Source: Lentisphaerota bacterium (GTDB lineage Bacteria > Verrucomicrobiota > Lentisphaeria > Victivallales > Victivallaceae). Taken from it: a stretch of 64,000 bases of DNA. Of this stretch, positions 51,929-61,115 are shown piece by piece; the first letter of the stretch is position 1, and each line of letters begins with the position of its first letter. The stretch is from positions 93,576 through 157,575 of the forward strand of contig JAAEMX010000430.1 in assembly GCA_024225035.1 (NCBI GenBank), read 5' to 3'. The position numbers and the translations under genes are program-made. The notes under the pieces were generated by a model, which saw nothing but the letters and a program-made list of their open reading frames with translations, did not search any database and was not told the origin of the DNA.

Positions 51929-53485
51929 ATGACTATCTCAAGCATACAAAAACTGAAACCTCCTTTTCAAGCAGGCATTATTGACATCGGCGCCCACTCT
52001 GTCAGACTTGAAATATTTCAGATTGACAAAGAGGGCAACGAAGAGACTCTTGAGCGCCTCAGTCAGAATCTGAATTTAGGTTATGACGTATTTCGTCGTG
52101 GCGAAATAAGCTCAAAAAACATGAATCTGCTCTGTGATATTCTCAAAGAGTTTGCCCAAAAACTTGATGAATACGGAGTCAGTTATTACCGAGCGGTAGC
52201 AACGAGTGCTGTCCGTGAAGCATTTAATCGTGATATATTGATTAACCGGGTAAAGGTAAGTACCGGCCTAAATGTTGAAATCCTGGAGCCTTCAGAAGAA
52301 ACCAGAATTCTGTTCACCCTGATGCGCCAGCAGGTGCGTAAAGCTATTCCGGATTTTGACAATATCAACGCTTTGGCTTTTGCAATAGGCTCTGGTTCCA
52401 TGTTGATTATGTTCTCTGAAAACGGCAAATTAATGTTTGGAGAGTCTGCCGCACTTGGAACAGTGCGTTTTTTTGACGAATTCGGTCGTTATGAACTTAA
52501 TCCTGATAAAATTATTGACCTGATTGACTCTTATGATTTAAAAGCTCGGTTCCCTGAATCGTGCATCAAAGGTGAAAAACCATTAGCCCTGATAGGGATG
52601 GGAGCAAGTGTACGCGCCCTGATTGGCATCAAACAAAAGATTTCAGAAATGGAAGTCATTCAGTTTGAACCTTCGGAACTACACTGTATAATGGATGAAA
52701 TTTGCGATCTTACTCCTGAGGAGCTGGTTACTAAGTTTCATATCCCTGATGTTCTCGCTCTGAGTATTAAGCCATGCGGGCATATCCTAAGTTACTTCCT
52801 GAGAAATATGAACTGTTCCCAACTGATATTCCCCGGAATATCAACAAGATCAGCACTGATTAATGACATGTCTCGCACCGGTAAAGACCCTTTTGAAGAA
52901 GATTTAATTTTTATTGCTGAAAATATTGGTCAAAAATATAATTATGAAGCTGATCACGCAAAATGTGTCACTGCTATCAGCCTTAAAATATTTGATAAGC
53001 TGCAGAAAATTTATGGTCTGTCGAACCGGGCTAGAATGCTGCTGCAGGTAGCAGGGCTGCTTCATGATGTAGGTCGTTTTGTTGATACCCGCAAACATCA
53101 CAAGCATTCACATTATCTGATAAGCAATGCTCAGATCCCCGGCCTGACAGACCGGGAACAGAATCTGGTGGCAGTCATTGTGCGTTACCACCGCAAGGCA
53201 TTGCCAAGAACCTCACACCTTGAATACACCTCCTTGCCGCCTGAGGATAAAGTAAAAGTTTCAAAACTTGCCGCAATTCTGCGTGTGGCTGACGCTTTGG
53301 ACAGAGCTCATCAGGATAAATTTAAGAATGTTTCCGTTGAAGTTAGCAGCAACCGCCTTTTGTTAAAAATTCCTGTATATGAAGACTTGTCCATAGAGTC
53401 TGTCTACCTGAAAAAGAAAGGTGACCTTTTCAGAGATGTTTTCGGGCTCAAAATCAGACTTGAAGAGGAACTGCACAAATTATGA
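51929..53485 (+). CDS. Ppx/GppA phosphatase with C-terminal HD domain
   Basis: 518-residue exopolyphosphatase/guanosine pentaphosphatase family protein. The actin-fold N-terminal half includes GIIDIGAHSVRLEIF (about 15-29), YYRAVATSAVREA and FAIGSGSMLIMFS. The C-terminal HD domain (about 340-480) includes LHDVGRFVDTRKHHKHS and RVADALDRAHQDKF. This is the long Ppx layout that degrades polyphosphate or (p)ppGpp from the end. AGGA precedes the ATG. It overlaps ppk1 by 4 bases, so the degrading and synthesising enzymes are made from one message. Confidence 0.92.
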   Translation: MTISSIQKLKPPFQAGIIDIGAHSVRLEIFQIDKEGNEETLERLSQNLNLGYDVFRRGEISSKNMNLLCDILKEFAQKLDEYGVSYYRAVATSAVREAFNRDILINRVKVSTGLNVEILEPSEETRILFTLMRQQVRKAIPDFDNINALAFAIGSGSMLIMFSENGKLMFGESAALGTVRFFDEFGRYELNPDKIIDLIDSYDLKARFPESCIKGEKPLALIGMGASVRALIGIKQKISEMEVIQFEPSELHCIMDEICDLTPEELVTKFHIPDVLALSIKPCGHILSYFLRNMNCSQLIFPGISTRSALINDMSRTGKDPFEEDLIFIAENIGQKYNYEADHAKCVTAISLKIFDKLQKIYGLSNRARMLLQVAGLLHDVGRFVDTRKHHKHSHYLISNAQIPGLTDREQNLVAVIVRYHRKALPRTSHLEYTSLPPEDKVKVSKLAAILRVADALDRAHQDKFKNVSVEVSSNRLLLKIPVYEDLSIESVYLKKKGDLFRDVFGLKIRLEEELHKL

Positions 53486-55638
53486 GTAAAATAAACCCCG
53501 AAAGCTTCGATAATGAAATTTTTTTAAGTCGTGAACTTAGCTGGCTTGATTTTAATTCCAGAGTTTTGGATGAAGCCGGATTCAAAGCAAACCCGCTTCT
53601 TGAACGTCTGAAATTCATTGCTATATACAGCAGCAACCTGGATGAATTTTTCATGGTACGTGTTGCCGGACTTCGCCAACTGGTAAAAATAAACAGCGAC
53701 GCACCGGATCCAGCCGGGCTCTCTCCAACTGAACAACTTAATGCTGTTCACACCAAAGTAGAAGGTCAAGTAAAACGTCAATATCGATACCTTATGACTC
53801 AAATACTTCCGGCTCTTGAAAAAAATAATATACGGCTATGTAAGCCTGAAGACCTGCCGTCTGGAGCCCGCAAAGAACTTACAAACTTTTTTAGCGCACA
53901 GGTATTCCCGGTGTTGACTCCTATAGCCGTTGATCCGAGCCACCCCTTCCCGATGCTCAACAACGGCTCAATTGAAGTTGTCGTCAGCATGGTTCCGCAC
54001 GGGATGAGCGAAACAGTATATGCCTTTGTTGAAGTACCTGAAGTCCTTCCACGTTTTATAAAAGTTAACGATGGACTTGAAGGCGACACTTTTGTATTGC
54101 TGGAAGATATCATCATGGACAACATGCAGGCGCTATTTGTAAACTGCAAGCTGGAAGACTATTTCCCATTCAGGATCACTCGTGACATGGACTTTGCGAT
54201 AGAAGAGGAAGGGGTTGAAGATTTACTGCATTCCATTGAAAAAACTTTACTTGAAAGACGCAGCCGTGAGCCAATCAGACTGGAAGTTCTCATCGGCACC
54301 AGCGGTAAACTTGCTGAGTGGCTGCAACACGAATTTCAGCTTGACAATGAGTTTAGGTACTCAATTTCAGGCCCTTTGCACCTGAAACAGTTCTTTGAAC
54401 TGGCAGATAAAGCAGCAGCTCCAAGCTTAAATGAAGCATCGTGGCCGCCGCTGCCCTGCCCCGGAATTGACCCGCAGGAATCAATATTCAAATCAATTGA
54501 TGAGAATGGCCCTATCTGCATATCCCTGCCCTATCACTCGTTTGATCCGGTAGTCAGAATGATTGAAGAAGCAGCAGATGATCCTGATGTCATGGCCATT
54601 AAGCAAACTCTCTATCGGGTAAGCGGAGATTCTCCGGTAGTAAAAGCCCTGCAGCGTGCAGCGGAAAACGGTAAACAGGTTACTGTGATTGTTGAGCTTA
54701 AAGCAAGATTTGATGAAGGCAACAATATATTATGGGCCAGACGCCTTGAAGAATCCGGAGCTCATGTTGTTTATGGTATTTCTGGGCTCAAAATCCATTG
54801 CAAGGCACTGCTTGTTGTCAGGAAAGAAAACGGCCTTATCAAAAGATATGTCCACCTGTCGACAGGAAATTACAATGATCGCACGGCCAAACTATATACT
54901 GATATTGGTATGATGTCTGACAATGCCCGGCTTTGTGCTGATATTTCAGCGCTTTTCAATATAATGACCGGCTATTCATCACCAATGAATGAATGGCATA
55001 AAATTGAAGTTGCACCTTTTGGATTACGCCGTAAGTTTCTGTCATTGATTGATCGTGAAGCCCGGCTTTCCACTCCTGAGAATCCAGGAAGAATTGTTGC
55101 TAAAATGAACTCACTGGTTGATCCTGAAATAATCCGCCACCTTTATGCAGCCGCCAAATCAGGTGTTCAAATTGATCTGATTGTTCGAGGTATATGCTGC
55201 TTGCGACCGGGGGTTGATACTGATAATATTAGAGTTGTCAGTATTGTTGATCGTTTTCTGGAACATTCCAGAATATTTTATTTTGGCAACGGCGGAGAAC
55301 CTGAGTTCTTCATGGCAAGTGCAGACTGGATGCCCCGCAACCTCGATCGTCGTATTGAATTGCTCTTCCCTGTAGAAGATCAGGACATCAGGGATATACT
55401 GCAAGCCACTCTTGAAATTCAGCTTGAAGATAAAGAAAAGGGACGTGTGCTTAGAAATGACGGCACATATACTCGACATTTCATGCTGAAGCATTCCTCT
55501 CACCGCAGTCAATGGCGCACTTATGAACTATTGCGCGAGATGTCCAGAGAAGACTTTGTCGATTCAGGTGAAAAGTTAAAAATCTTCACGGATAAAGGAG
55601 TTCTGGCAGAAAAGATAGGTCGTCTGTTCCGCGGGTAA
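53482..55638 (+). CDS. ppk1: Polyphosphate kinase 1
   Basis: 718-residue Ppk1 that polymerises ATP gamma-phosphate into polyphosphate, reversibly. The N-terminal domain starts SRELSWLDFNSRVLDEA. The phospholipase-D-like catalytic core holds the phosphorylated His439 in GLKIHCKALLVV and the second His595 in FLEHSRIFYF, plus the AIKQTLYRVSGDSP and YVHLSTGNYN blocks. Length is normal. GAGGAA precedes the ATG and there is a 4-base overlap with the Ppx/GppA gene. A phosphofructokinase gene follows after 110 bases. Confidence 0.97.
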   Translation: MSKINPESFDNEIFLSRELSWLDFNSRVLDEAGFKANPLLERLKFIAIYSSNLDEFFMVRVAGLRQLVKINSDAPDPAGLSPTEQLNAVHTKVEGQVKRQYRYLMTQILPALEKNNIRLCKPEDLPSGARKELTNFFSAQVFPVLTPIAVDPSHPFPMLNNGSIEVVVSMVPHGMSETVYAFVEVPEVLPRFIKVNDGLEGDTFVLLEDIIMDNMQALFVNCKLEDYFPFRITRDMDFAIEEEGVEDLLHSIEKTLLERRSREPIRLEVLIGTSGKLAEWLQHEFQLDNEFRYSISGPLHLKQFFELADKAAAPSLNEASWPPLPCPGIDPQESIFKSIDENGPICISLPYHSFDPVVRMIEEAADDPDVMAIKQTLYRVSGDSPVVKALQRAAENGKQVTVIVELKARFDEGNNILWARRLEESGAHVVYGISGLKIHCKALLVVRKENGLIKRYVHLSTGNYNDRTAKLYTDIGMMSDNARLCADISALFNIMTGYSSPMNEWHKIEVAPFGLRRKFLSLIDREARLSTPENPGRIVAKMNSLVDPEIIRHLYAAAKSGVQIDLIVRGICCLRPGVDTDNIRVVSIVDRFLEHSRIFYFGNGGEPEFFMASADWMPRNLDRRIELLFPVEDQDIRDILQATLEIQLEDKEKGRVLRNDGTYTRHFMLKHSSHRSQWRTYELLREMSREDFVDSGEKLKIFTDKGVLAEKIGRLFRG

Positions 55639-55748
55639 CTTCAGCAATAGATAATTTAGCCTAAAACAGCTTTAAATCATAAATTTTACATCTATAGTTT
55701 ATTAAGGTACAAAATTGCAAATATCCAAACTCTCGGAAGGAGTTTAAC

Positions 55749-56867
55749 ATGCCTAAATGTGTTGGTATATTGACTTCCGGCGGGGACAGCCCCGGACTTA
55801 ATGCCGCTATTCGTGCAATTGGCAGAACCCTTAATCAGGAAGGCATCAGCCTGCTTGGCTTTAGAGACGGCTACGAAGGCATTGCCTTTGACCGTACCAT
55901 GCGCCTTACCGCAAATGCCTTTTCCGGTATTCTGACCGTTGGCGGCACCATCCTGCGAACCAGCAGAAATAAACCTAATAAAATGCCTGTAGGCAAAAAT
56001 ATAATAGATATGACCGATGCTATCGTTGAAAACTACAACAAGCATCAACTCGAATGCCTCGTCTGCATCGGCGGCGGCGGCACTCATAAAAGTGCTCTCC
56101 GTCTCAAGAAAAAAGGACTCAACATAATCACTCTGCCAAAAACAATAGATAATGATCTGGCAGTAACTGATACCACCATTGGTTTTGATACAGCTACCGG
56201 AACCGCAACCAGCGCAATTGACAGCCTGCATTCAACAGCAAGCAGTCATAAACGTATAATGCTGGTAGAAGTTATGGGCCACCGAGCCGGATGGCTTACT
56301 CTCGCCAGCGGAATTGCTGGAGGGGCAGATGTAGCCCTGTTACCGGAAATTCCATATGACCTGAATAAGGTAGCTGATGCTATAAAAAAACGTACGAGAC
56401 AGGGCAAAGTTTTCAGCATAGTTCCTGTCGCTGAAGGAGCCTACCCGATTGAAGCCGCTAAGTTATTCAATGCGGCTATAGAAAGAAAAGAAAACTTCAA
56501 GTCTAAAAAAGAAAAGAATGAATCCAAGGAAGAATTGAACAGGCTTAGCTCAAAATATTGTGGACACACAATTGAGCTTGCTCAAAGCCTTGAAGATATG
56601 ACCGGACTCGAAACTAGAGTTACTATACTCGGGCATCTGCAGCGTGGCGGTACTCCGTCCAGTGCGGATCGCCTGCTGGCAACAATGCTGGGAGCTGCAT
56701 GCGCCGAATGCATACTTAAAGAAAAATACGGTGTGATGATCGCAGCAAAAGGGCAGCACACAATTCCAGTTCCGCTGGAAGACGTTGCCGGTATCAGAAA
56801 AACAGTTCCGTTGGATCATCCCTGGCTACTTAATGCCAGAAAAATGGGAATATCTCTGGGTGATTAA
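55749..56867 (+). CDS. pfkA: 6-phosphofructokinase with atypical GGGGT nucleotide motif
   Basis: 372-residue phosphofructokinase, phosphorylating fructose 6-phosphate in glycolysis. [14 protein letters not shown] (9-22) is the phosphate loop; catalytic PKTIDND is at 130-136. The segment corresponding to the E. coli GGDGS (Asp103, Gly104) reads GGGGT at 108-112: the Gly104 equivalent argues for ATP over PPi, but the Mg-ATP Asp is replaced by Gly110, and Lys131 in PKTIDND is a feature of PPi and group III enzymes. Phosphoryl donor is therefore open (ATP, PPi or possibly polyphosphate). AAGGAG precedes the start. It sits between ppk1 and a Nudix gene. Confidence 0.92.
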   Translation: MPKCVGILTSGGDSPGLNAAIRAIGRTLNQEGISLLGFRDGYEGIAFDRTMRLTANAFSGILTVGGTILRTSRNKPNKMPVGKNIIDMTDAIVENYNKHQLECLVCIGGGGTHKSALRLKKKGLNIITLPKTIDNDLAVTDTTIGFDTATGTATSAIDSLHSTASSHKRIMLVEVMGHRAGWLTLASGIAGGADVALLPEIPYDLNKVADAIKKRTRQGKVFSIVPVAEGAYPIEAAKLFNAAIERKENFKSKKEKNESKEELNRLSSKYCGHTIELAQSLEDMTGLETRVTILGHLQRGGTPSSADRLLATMLGAACAECILKEKYGVMIAAKGQHTIPVPLEDVAGIRKTVPLDHPWLLNARKMGISLGD

Positions 56868-56869
56868 TA

Positions 56870-57304
56870 ATGGGAGATAAAAAACTTGTAGAACAGTCCG
56901 GTGCAGTACCGTATTTCAATAAAAACGGCAATCTTTATCTGGTTCTGATAACAGCTAGAAACTCGGCACAAAACTGGATTTTCCCTAAGGGACATATCGA
57001 TAATGGACACGATCATATGACAGCGGCTAGAGCTGAATGCTATGAAGAAGCCGGTGTTCTGGGGAAACCATTATCTAACAAAATCGGATCTTTTAAATAC
57101 AATAAGTACGGTAAAGATTATCGGGTGACTTTCTACCCGCTTTCTGTGAATAAAATTTTGCAGGAATGGCCTGAATCTAAACAAAGAAAACGAACCATTG
57201 TCGAGTTCAAAGACGCATTGACATTATTGAAAAATGATGATAAACTAACAAAGATTCTAAAGAAAACCGCCGAGGCGGTAAAACCCAAGCAGGAAAATCT
57301 ATAA
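56870..57304 (+). CDS. Nudix hydrolase, diphosphoinositol-polyphosphatase-like
   Basis: 144-residue Nudix protein. The box is at about 46-68 in the form GHIDNGHDHMTAARAEC then YEEAG: the core EEAG and the Glu three before it are present, while the first Glu and the Arg are replaced by His and Ala. The preceding WIFPKGHIDNG and the Lys/Arg-rich tail resemble enzymes of the DIPP/Ap4A group, some of which cut polyphosphate internally. It starts 2 bases after pfkA and ends one base before the CYTH gene, so it is firmly in this operon. Activity is unproven. Confidence 0.85.
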   Translation: MGDKKLVEQSGAVPYFNKNGNLYLVLITARNSAQNWIFPKGHIDNGHDHMTAARAECYEEAGVLGKPLSNKIGSFKYNKYGKDYRVTFYPLSVNKILQEWPESKQRKRTIVEFKDALTLLKNDDKLTKILKKTAEAVKPKQENL

Positions 57305-57305
57305 A

Positions 57306-57788
57306 ATGGGTAAAGAAATTGAAAGAAAATACATCGTCCAAAGCAATGCCTGGCGCGACGAATATAGTTCTAAAAAAGATTTTTGCCAAGGATATATCGC
57401 ACACTCCAAAAACTGTGTAGTCAGAGTACGGGTCACGGATGACCAAGCCATGATTACAGTTAAAGGAGAAGCAATCAATATAACACGTTCGGAATACGAA
57501 TATTCAATTCCACGTGAAGATGCCCTGAAAATGCTTTTAGAATTTGCCGCTGACAACCTCATTGAAAAAACTCGCTATTTCGCTGAATTCGGTGGAAATG
57601 ACTGGGTGATTGATGAGTATTTCGGCCGTAATGAAGGTTTGATTGTCGCGGAGATTGAAATTCCGGATGAAGCCACTGAGTTTGATATCCCGGCATGGAT
57701 AGGCAAGGAAGTTTCAACTGAATGGAAATACTCCAACGCATCTCTGGCTAAAAAGCCTTTCAAAGAATGGAAGGATTCCGATGAATAG
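57306..57788 (+). CDS. CYTH domain protein (triphosphate tunnel metalloenzyme)
   Basis: 160-residue single-domain CYTH/TTM protein. The hallmark ExExK is EIERK (Glu4, Glu6, Lys8), followed by beta-strands with the charged tunnel residues (VVRVRVTDDQAMITVKG, EYEYSIPRED, WVIDEYFGRNEGLIVAEIEI) and the terminal SNASLAKKPFKEW typical of prokaryotic members. Single-domain bacterial TTMs are mostly inorganic triphosphatases, rarely adenylate cyclases. An AGGA ribosome site precedes the start. It lies in the polyphosphate cluster, one base after the Nudix gene, where it could clear PPPi or short chains. Confidence 0.9.
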   Translation: MGKEIERKYIVQSNAWRDEYSSKKDFCQGYIAHSKNCVVRVRVTDDQAMITVKGEAINITRSEYEYSIPREDALKMLLEFAADNLIEKTRYFAEFGGNDWVIDEYFGRNEGLIVAEIEIPDEATEFDIPAWIGKEVSTEWKYSNASLAKKPFKEWKDSDE

Positions 57789-57817
57789 CTGATTTATCGC
57801 TTTGAAGGAGGAGAAAA

Positions 57818-59383
57818 TTGCACAAGAGACTGGAAATCGAGCTGCCGGACAGATTTGATTGGCAGAACTTCTTGGCTTGCCTGCGCAAATCATTCTCTGT
57901 CAGTGCCAGAACTCATCCTGAATGCCTGGTTGAATTTCTGGATACATTTGACTGGCGTTTTTTCAAAGCTTCAATATGCTTTACTCGCATCGGCACAAAG
58001 TATGAACTGAGCGATATTTATACAGGCAAACATATTGCTGAGTTCTTATGGCGACGCAAAAAACCGTATCGCTCTGCTGCAGAGATTATCCCTGAAAATC
58101 TAAAAACAAAACTCTCAAAAATTCAAGGTCCCAGAGCAGTCATTAGGATTGCTGAGCTTAAATGCAAAACATCTTCAGCTAACATCATCAATGAAGATGG
58201 CAAGACTATAGCACACATTTCAAAAGAACAACTATTTCTGCCGCAGGATGACGACGGCAATGAGAAGGCCTTAAAAAATATCCTGCTGCTTTATCCGATC
58301 AAAGGTTATACCGATGAGTTTAAAATTATAAAGAAGACTCTGGATGCCTATGGCCTTCCTGCTCCAATCTCAGCCGAACCATTAATCATTACAGCACTAG
58401 GCGCAATTAAAGTTGTACCATGCAAATATTCGTCACGCATTAGAACTCCGCTGAAAGCTGAACTGTCCATTCAGGAAGCAGCTGTAATGTTATGCAGAGA
58501 TATGGTCAAGGTAATGACTAGCAATGAGAAAGGTATCATTGAAGATATTGATATTGAATTCCTGCATGACTACCGGGTAACCATAAGGCGCACCAGGGCT
58601 CTTCTGACTCAGTTAAAAGGTGTTTTTTCCCCCGATAAAGGTGATGCATTCAAGCAGCGTTTTGGAGCGCTCGGCAAAATGACTAATCATATGCGAGACT
58701 ATGATGTACTGCTTTCGTACAGAGAAAAATATCAGAAAATGCTCCCTCCTGTAATTAGTCAAGGACTAAAGCCGTTTTTCCAAAGCATTGTCAAACAGCG
58801 CCGCAAAGAATACCTGAAAATAAGTAAATATCTACAGTCTAACGAGTATCACGAATTAATATCTGATTGGAGCAAGTTTCTAAAGAATGTTCACGAAACA
58901 GAACCAACTCAGCATTCTGAAGACAATGTAGTAGAATTCACTTCAAAGCGCATATTAAAGCGTTATCACAGAATAGTTAAAATAGCCGAAGTTATTGATG
59001 AAAACACCCCATACGATGAAGTACACGCACTGCGTATAGAATGCAAAAAGCTAAGATATATGCTGGAATTCTTTGCCCCATTGTACGATAAAAATTTGTC
59101 TGACCCAATTGCCAGACTAAAAAAACTGCAAACATTATTGGGCGATTTCAACGACTTGTGTGTTCAATCGGATGCACTTTCAGATAAAATTAAATGCTTA
59201 GCTCCCAAGGGAACTAAGTCTCTTCATACTGCCGCTGCACTCGGAGGGTTAATAGCTCTTCTGAGCATAGACCGCGAAGAAATCAGGTATAAGTTTAAAA
59301 CTGCAATTTCTGATTTTATTTGTGAAGACAATCTATTGTATTTTCAAAATATGTTCGCAGGCAAAATGGAGAGTGACCCATGA
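57818..59383 (+). CDS. CHAD domain protein, TTG start
   Basis: 521-residue protein. The C-terminal part (about 215-510) is a CHAD domain, an all-helical fold with conserved His and many basic residues: FLHDYRVTIRRTRALL (first motif) and VHALRIECKKLRYMLEF (second motif). CHAD domains bind polyphosphate and coat polyphosphate granules in Ralstonia-type bacteria. Residues 1-200 form a separate, unrecognised domain starting MHKRLEIELPDRFDWQNF that could be a degenerate CYTH. The start is TTG at 57818, chosen because AAGGAGGAG lies just 5 bases before it and no ATG is near. It overlaps the ParA-type gene by 4 bases. Confidence 0.9.
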   Translation: MHKRLEIELPDRFDWQNFLACLRKSFSVSARTHPECLVEFLDTFDWRFFKASICFTRIGTKYELSDIYTGKHIAEFLWRRKKPYRSAAEIIPENLKTKLSKIQGPRAVIRIAELKCKTSSANIINEDGKTIAHISKEQLFLPQDDDGNEKALKNILLLYPIKGYTDEFKIIKKTLDAYGLPAPISAEPLIITALGAIKVVPCKYSSRIRTPLKAELSIQEAAVMLCRDMVKVMTSNEKGIIEDIDIEFLHDYRVTIRRTRALLTQLKGVFSPDKGDAFKQRFGALGKMTNHMRDYDVLLSYREKYQKMLPPVISQGLKPFFQSIVKQRRKEYLKISKYLQSNEYHELISDWSKFLKNVHETEPTQHSEDNVVEFTSKRILKRYHRIVKIAEVIDENTPYDEVHALRIECKKLRYMLEFFAPLYDKNLSDPIARLKKLQTLLGDFNDLCVQSDALSDKIKCLAPKGTKSLHTAAALGGLIALLSIDREEIRYKFKTAISDFICEDNLLYFQNMFAGKMESDP

Positions 59384-60120
59384 GAATCGTAGCAGTATAC
59401 AACATTAAAGGCGGGGTAGGTAAAACGACAACGGCGGCAAACTTGAGTTATCATGCGGCATTGCACAACTACTCAACGCTTCTGCTTGACCTTGACCCAC
59501 AAGGAGCAGTTTCTTATTATTTCAGAGTTAAACCCCACAAAAAATTCAGTTCTGAAAAATTCTTAAAAGGGAAAAAAATTCAGAAGTTCATACGCGGCTC
59601 TGACTACGAAAATCTGGATGTTTTACCATCTGACTTAAGCTACAGGCATATGGAACTTCTGCTCTCAGGCAAAAAGCGTTCACGTCGTCAGCTGCGCCGA
59701 ATTCTGATGCCTGTCAAAAATGAATATGACCTGATTGTTCTTGATTGTCCCCCAAATATTACAATTGTTGCCGAAAATATTTTTAGAGCTTCAGACCTAA
59801 TCCTCATTCCCGTCATTCCTACGACACTTTCAATGCTTACTTATTCAAGTTTAAAAAAGTTCTTTAAAGATAATGAGTTAAACTCCAATCATCTCAAACC
59901 ATTTTTTTCAATGGTCGAAAAACGCAAAAAAATGCATAGTGATATTATTCAGAAAAGCATCGAAAAAACGCCTGATGTTTTTTGCAATACGCATATTCCA
60001 TATAATTCATCAGTCGAAAAGATGGGCATTCACCGTGAACCTGTACACTGTTTTGCTCCAAGAACTTCCGGCGCACGAGCTTTTACTAAGCTTTGGAAAG
60101 AGGTAGAATTAATCCTTTAG
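59380..60120 (+). CDS. ParA/MinD family P-loop ATPase
   Basis: 246-residue deviant-Walker ATPase with the motif NIKGGVGKTTTAANLSYHAA at residues 8-27 (signature Lys in KGG, catalytic Lys in GKT), Walker A' LLLDLDPQG, and Walker B LIVLDCPPN. It lacks an N-terminal DNA-binding domain, so it is of the cargo-positioning/small ParA type. There is no ParB gene or parS-like repeat nearby; the partner may be the CHAD protein whose gene it overlaps (ATGA). A role in distributing polyphosphate granules, by analogy with carboxysome or chemoreceptor ParAs, is my inference. Confidence 0.88.
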   Translation: MRIVAVYNIKGGVGKTTTAANLSYHAALHNYSTLLLDLDPQGAVSYYFRVKPHKKFSSEKFLKGKKIQKFIRGSDYENLDVLPSDLSYRHMELLLSGKKRSRRQLRRILMPVKNEYDLIVLDCPPNITIVAENIFRASDLILIPVIPTTLSMLTYSSLKKFFKDNELNSNHLKPFFSMVEKRKKMHSDIIQKSIEKTPDVFCNTHIPYNSSVEKMGIHREPVHCFAPRTSGARAFTKLWKEVELIL

Positions 60121-60155
60121 AAACTGTCTTGATAATATTACTTGAGGAGAAAACC

Positions 60156-61076
60156 ATGACACACCATTCGTTTTGGAATGATGATAAGCATTACTGTGAA
60201 TATATGTCCGCAATAATACCGGATATTCCAGCTATAAAAGCCGTAATGCTTGAACCTGTATTTAATAATTCAACAGAAATATGCCTGTTTGATTTTTCTA
60301 ACGAACTACATATCCCCTACCCGGCTACATCACCAAACTGTCTGGCATCATTTGTAAAAATAGCGACAGGTAACAGCCTTAATACTGTTGCGGAAGCTTC
60401 TTCTCATTTCTTTGTGATTTTGAAAGGCAACGGCACTGTTTATTGCGGAGAAGGATCGGTTGAATGGAATCAAGGTGATATTTTGACAATACCATATGAC
60501 AGGCAAATTGACTTTGAAGCACATAGTGATTCCCTTATCTACTGGGTGAATGACGAACCGTTACTTCAACGCTTACAGGCTGCCCCTCAACGCCCTGCCT
60601 TCAGCCCAACGATATACCAATATGCCGAACTCAAAGCGGCTGCTGATAAGTATAATACTCAGACTAATGCCAATAAACGTAACAGAAATGGTGTAATTCC
60701 GGTCCACCCGGAATATGATCAAACAAAAAGCGCGACTCCCGTTTTATGGACTCTCTTTAATATTATCCAACCGGGACAAATTCAACCGGCACACCGTCAC
60801 AATTCTGTTGCTCTTGACCTCTGCACGGAAGGGCCATCAGATGGAAAAGTTTATACGCTGATGAGTAAGAAGATTGATTTTGAAGGCAAGCTTATTGATC
60901 CGGTGAAGCTCGAATGGCTGCCCAACACGGCTTTTGTCACGCCTCCAGGCTGGTGGCATGAACATCACAATGACTCCGATTCACCTGCTGTCGTTGTTCC
61001 TGTTCAAGATGCTGGACTCTATAACTACCAACGCACACTTTTCATAGAGTTCGCTTCAGAGATTTTTAAAAAATAA
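60156..61076 (+). CDS. Bicupin, gentisate 1,2-dioxygenase-like
   Basis: 306-residue two-domain cupin. In the second domain, iron-type ligands are in QPAHRHNSVALDL (about 215-227) and PPGWWHEHHND (about 271-281); the first domain (about 75-150, including SSHFFVILKGNG and GDILTIPYD) has fewer candidate ligands. The layout and PPGWWHEHHN resemble gentisate or hydroxynaphthoate ring-cleaving dioxygenases, which would be odd in an anaerobe, so a different bicupin role should be considered. The ATG at 60156 has GAGGAGA upstream; a longer frame from 60093 runs through the ParA gene end. Confidence 0.75.
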   Translation: MTHHSFWNDDKHYCEYMSAIIPDIPAIKAVMLEPVFNNSTEICLFDFSNELHIPYPATSPNCLASFVKIATGNSLNTVAEASSHFFVILKGNGTVYCGEGSVEWNQGDILTIPYDRQIDFEAHSDSLIYWVNDEPLLQRLQAAPQRPAFSPTIYQYAELKAAADKYNTQTNANKRNRNGVIPVHPEYDQTKSATPVLWTLFNIIQPGQIQPAHRHNSVALDLCTEGPSDGKVYTLMSKKIDFEGKLIDPVKLEWLPNTAFVTPPGWWHEHHNDSDSPAVVVPVQDAGLYNYQRTLFIEFASEIFKK

Positions 61077-61085
61077 ATATATAGC

Positions 61086-61111
61086 AAAGGGGAGATCAAC
61101 CACTCCCCTTT
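61086..61111. terminator. Terminator between convergent genes
   Basis: AAAGGGGAG (61086-61094) pairs with CTCCCCTTT (61103-61111), 8-base loop. It lies 9 bases after the bicupin stop and 5 bases before the end of the convergent gene, so it can act for both. Confidence 0.8.
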
Positions 61112-61115
61112 ATCA

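Noticed and set aside
59380..60120. Plasmid or chromosome partition locus based on ParA
   Set aside because: No ParB gene, no parS-like repeats and no replication genes are nearby; the overlap with a CHAD gene points elsewhere.
60156..61076. Confident assignment of the bicupin as gentisate 1,2-dioxygenase
   Set aside because: Only general bicupin motifs are visible and an oxygen-dependent ring cleavage does not fit the anaerobic gene set; kept as a family-level call.
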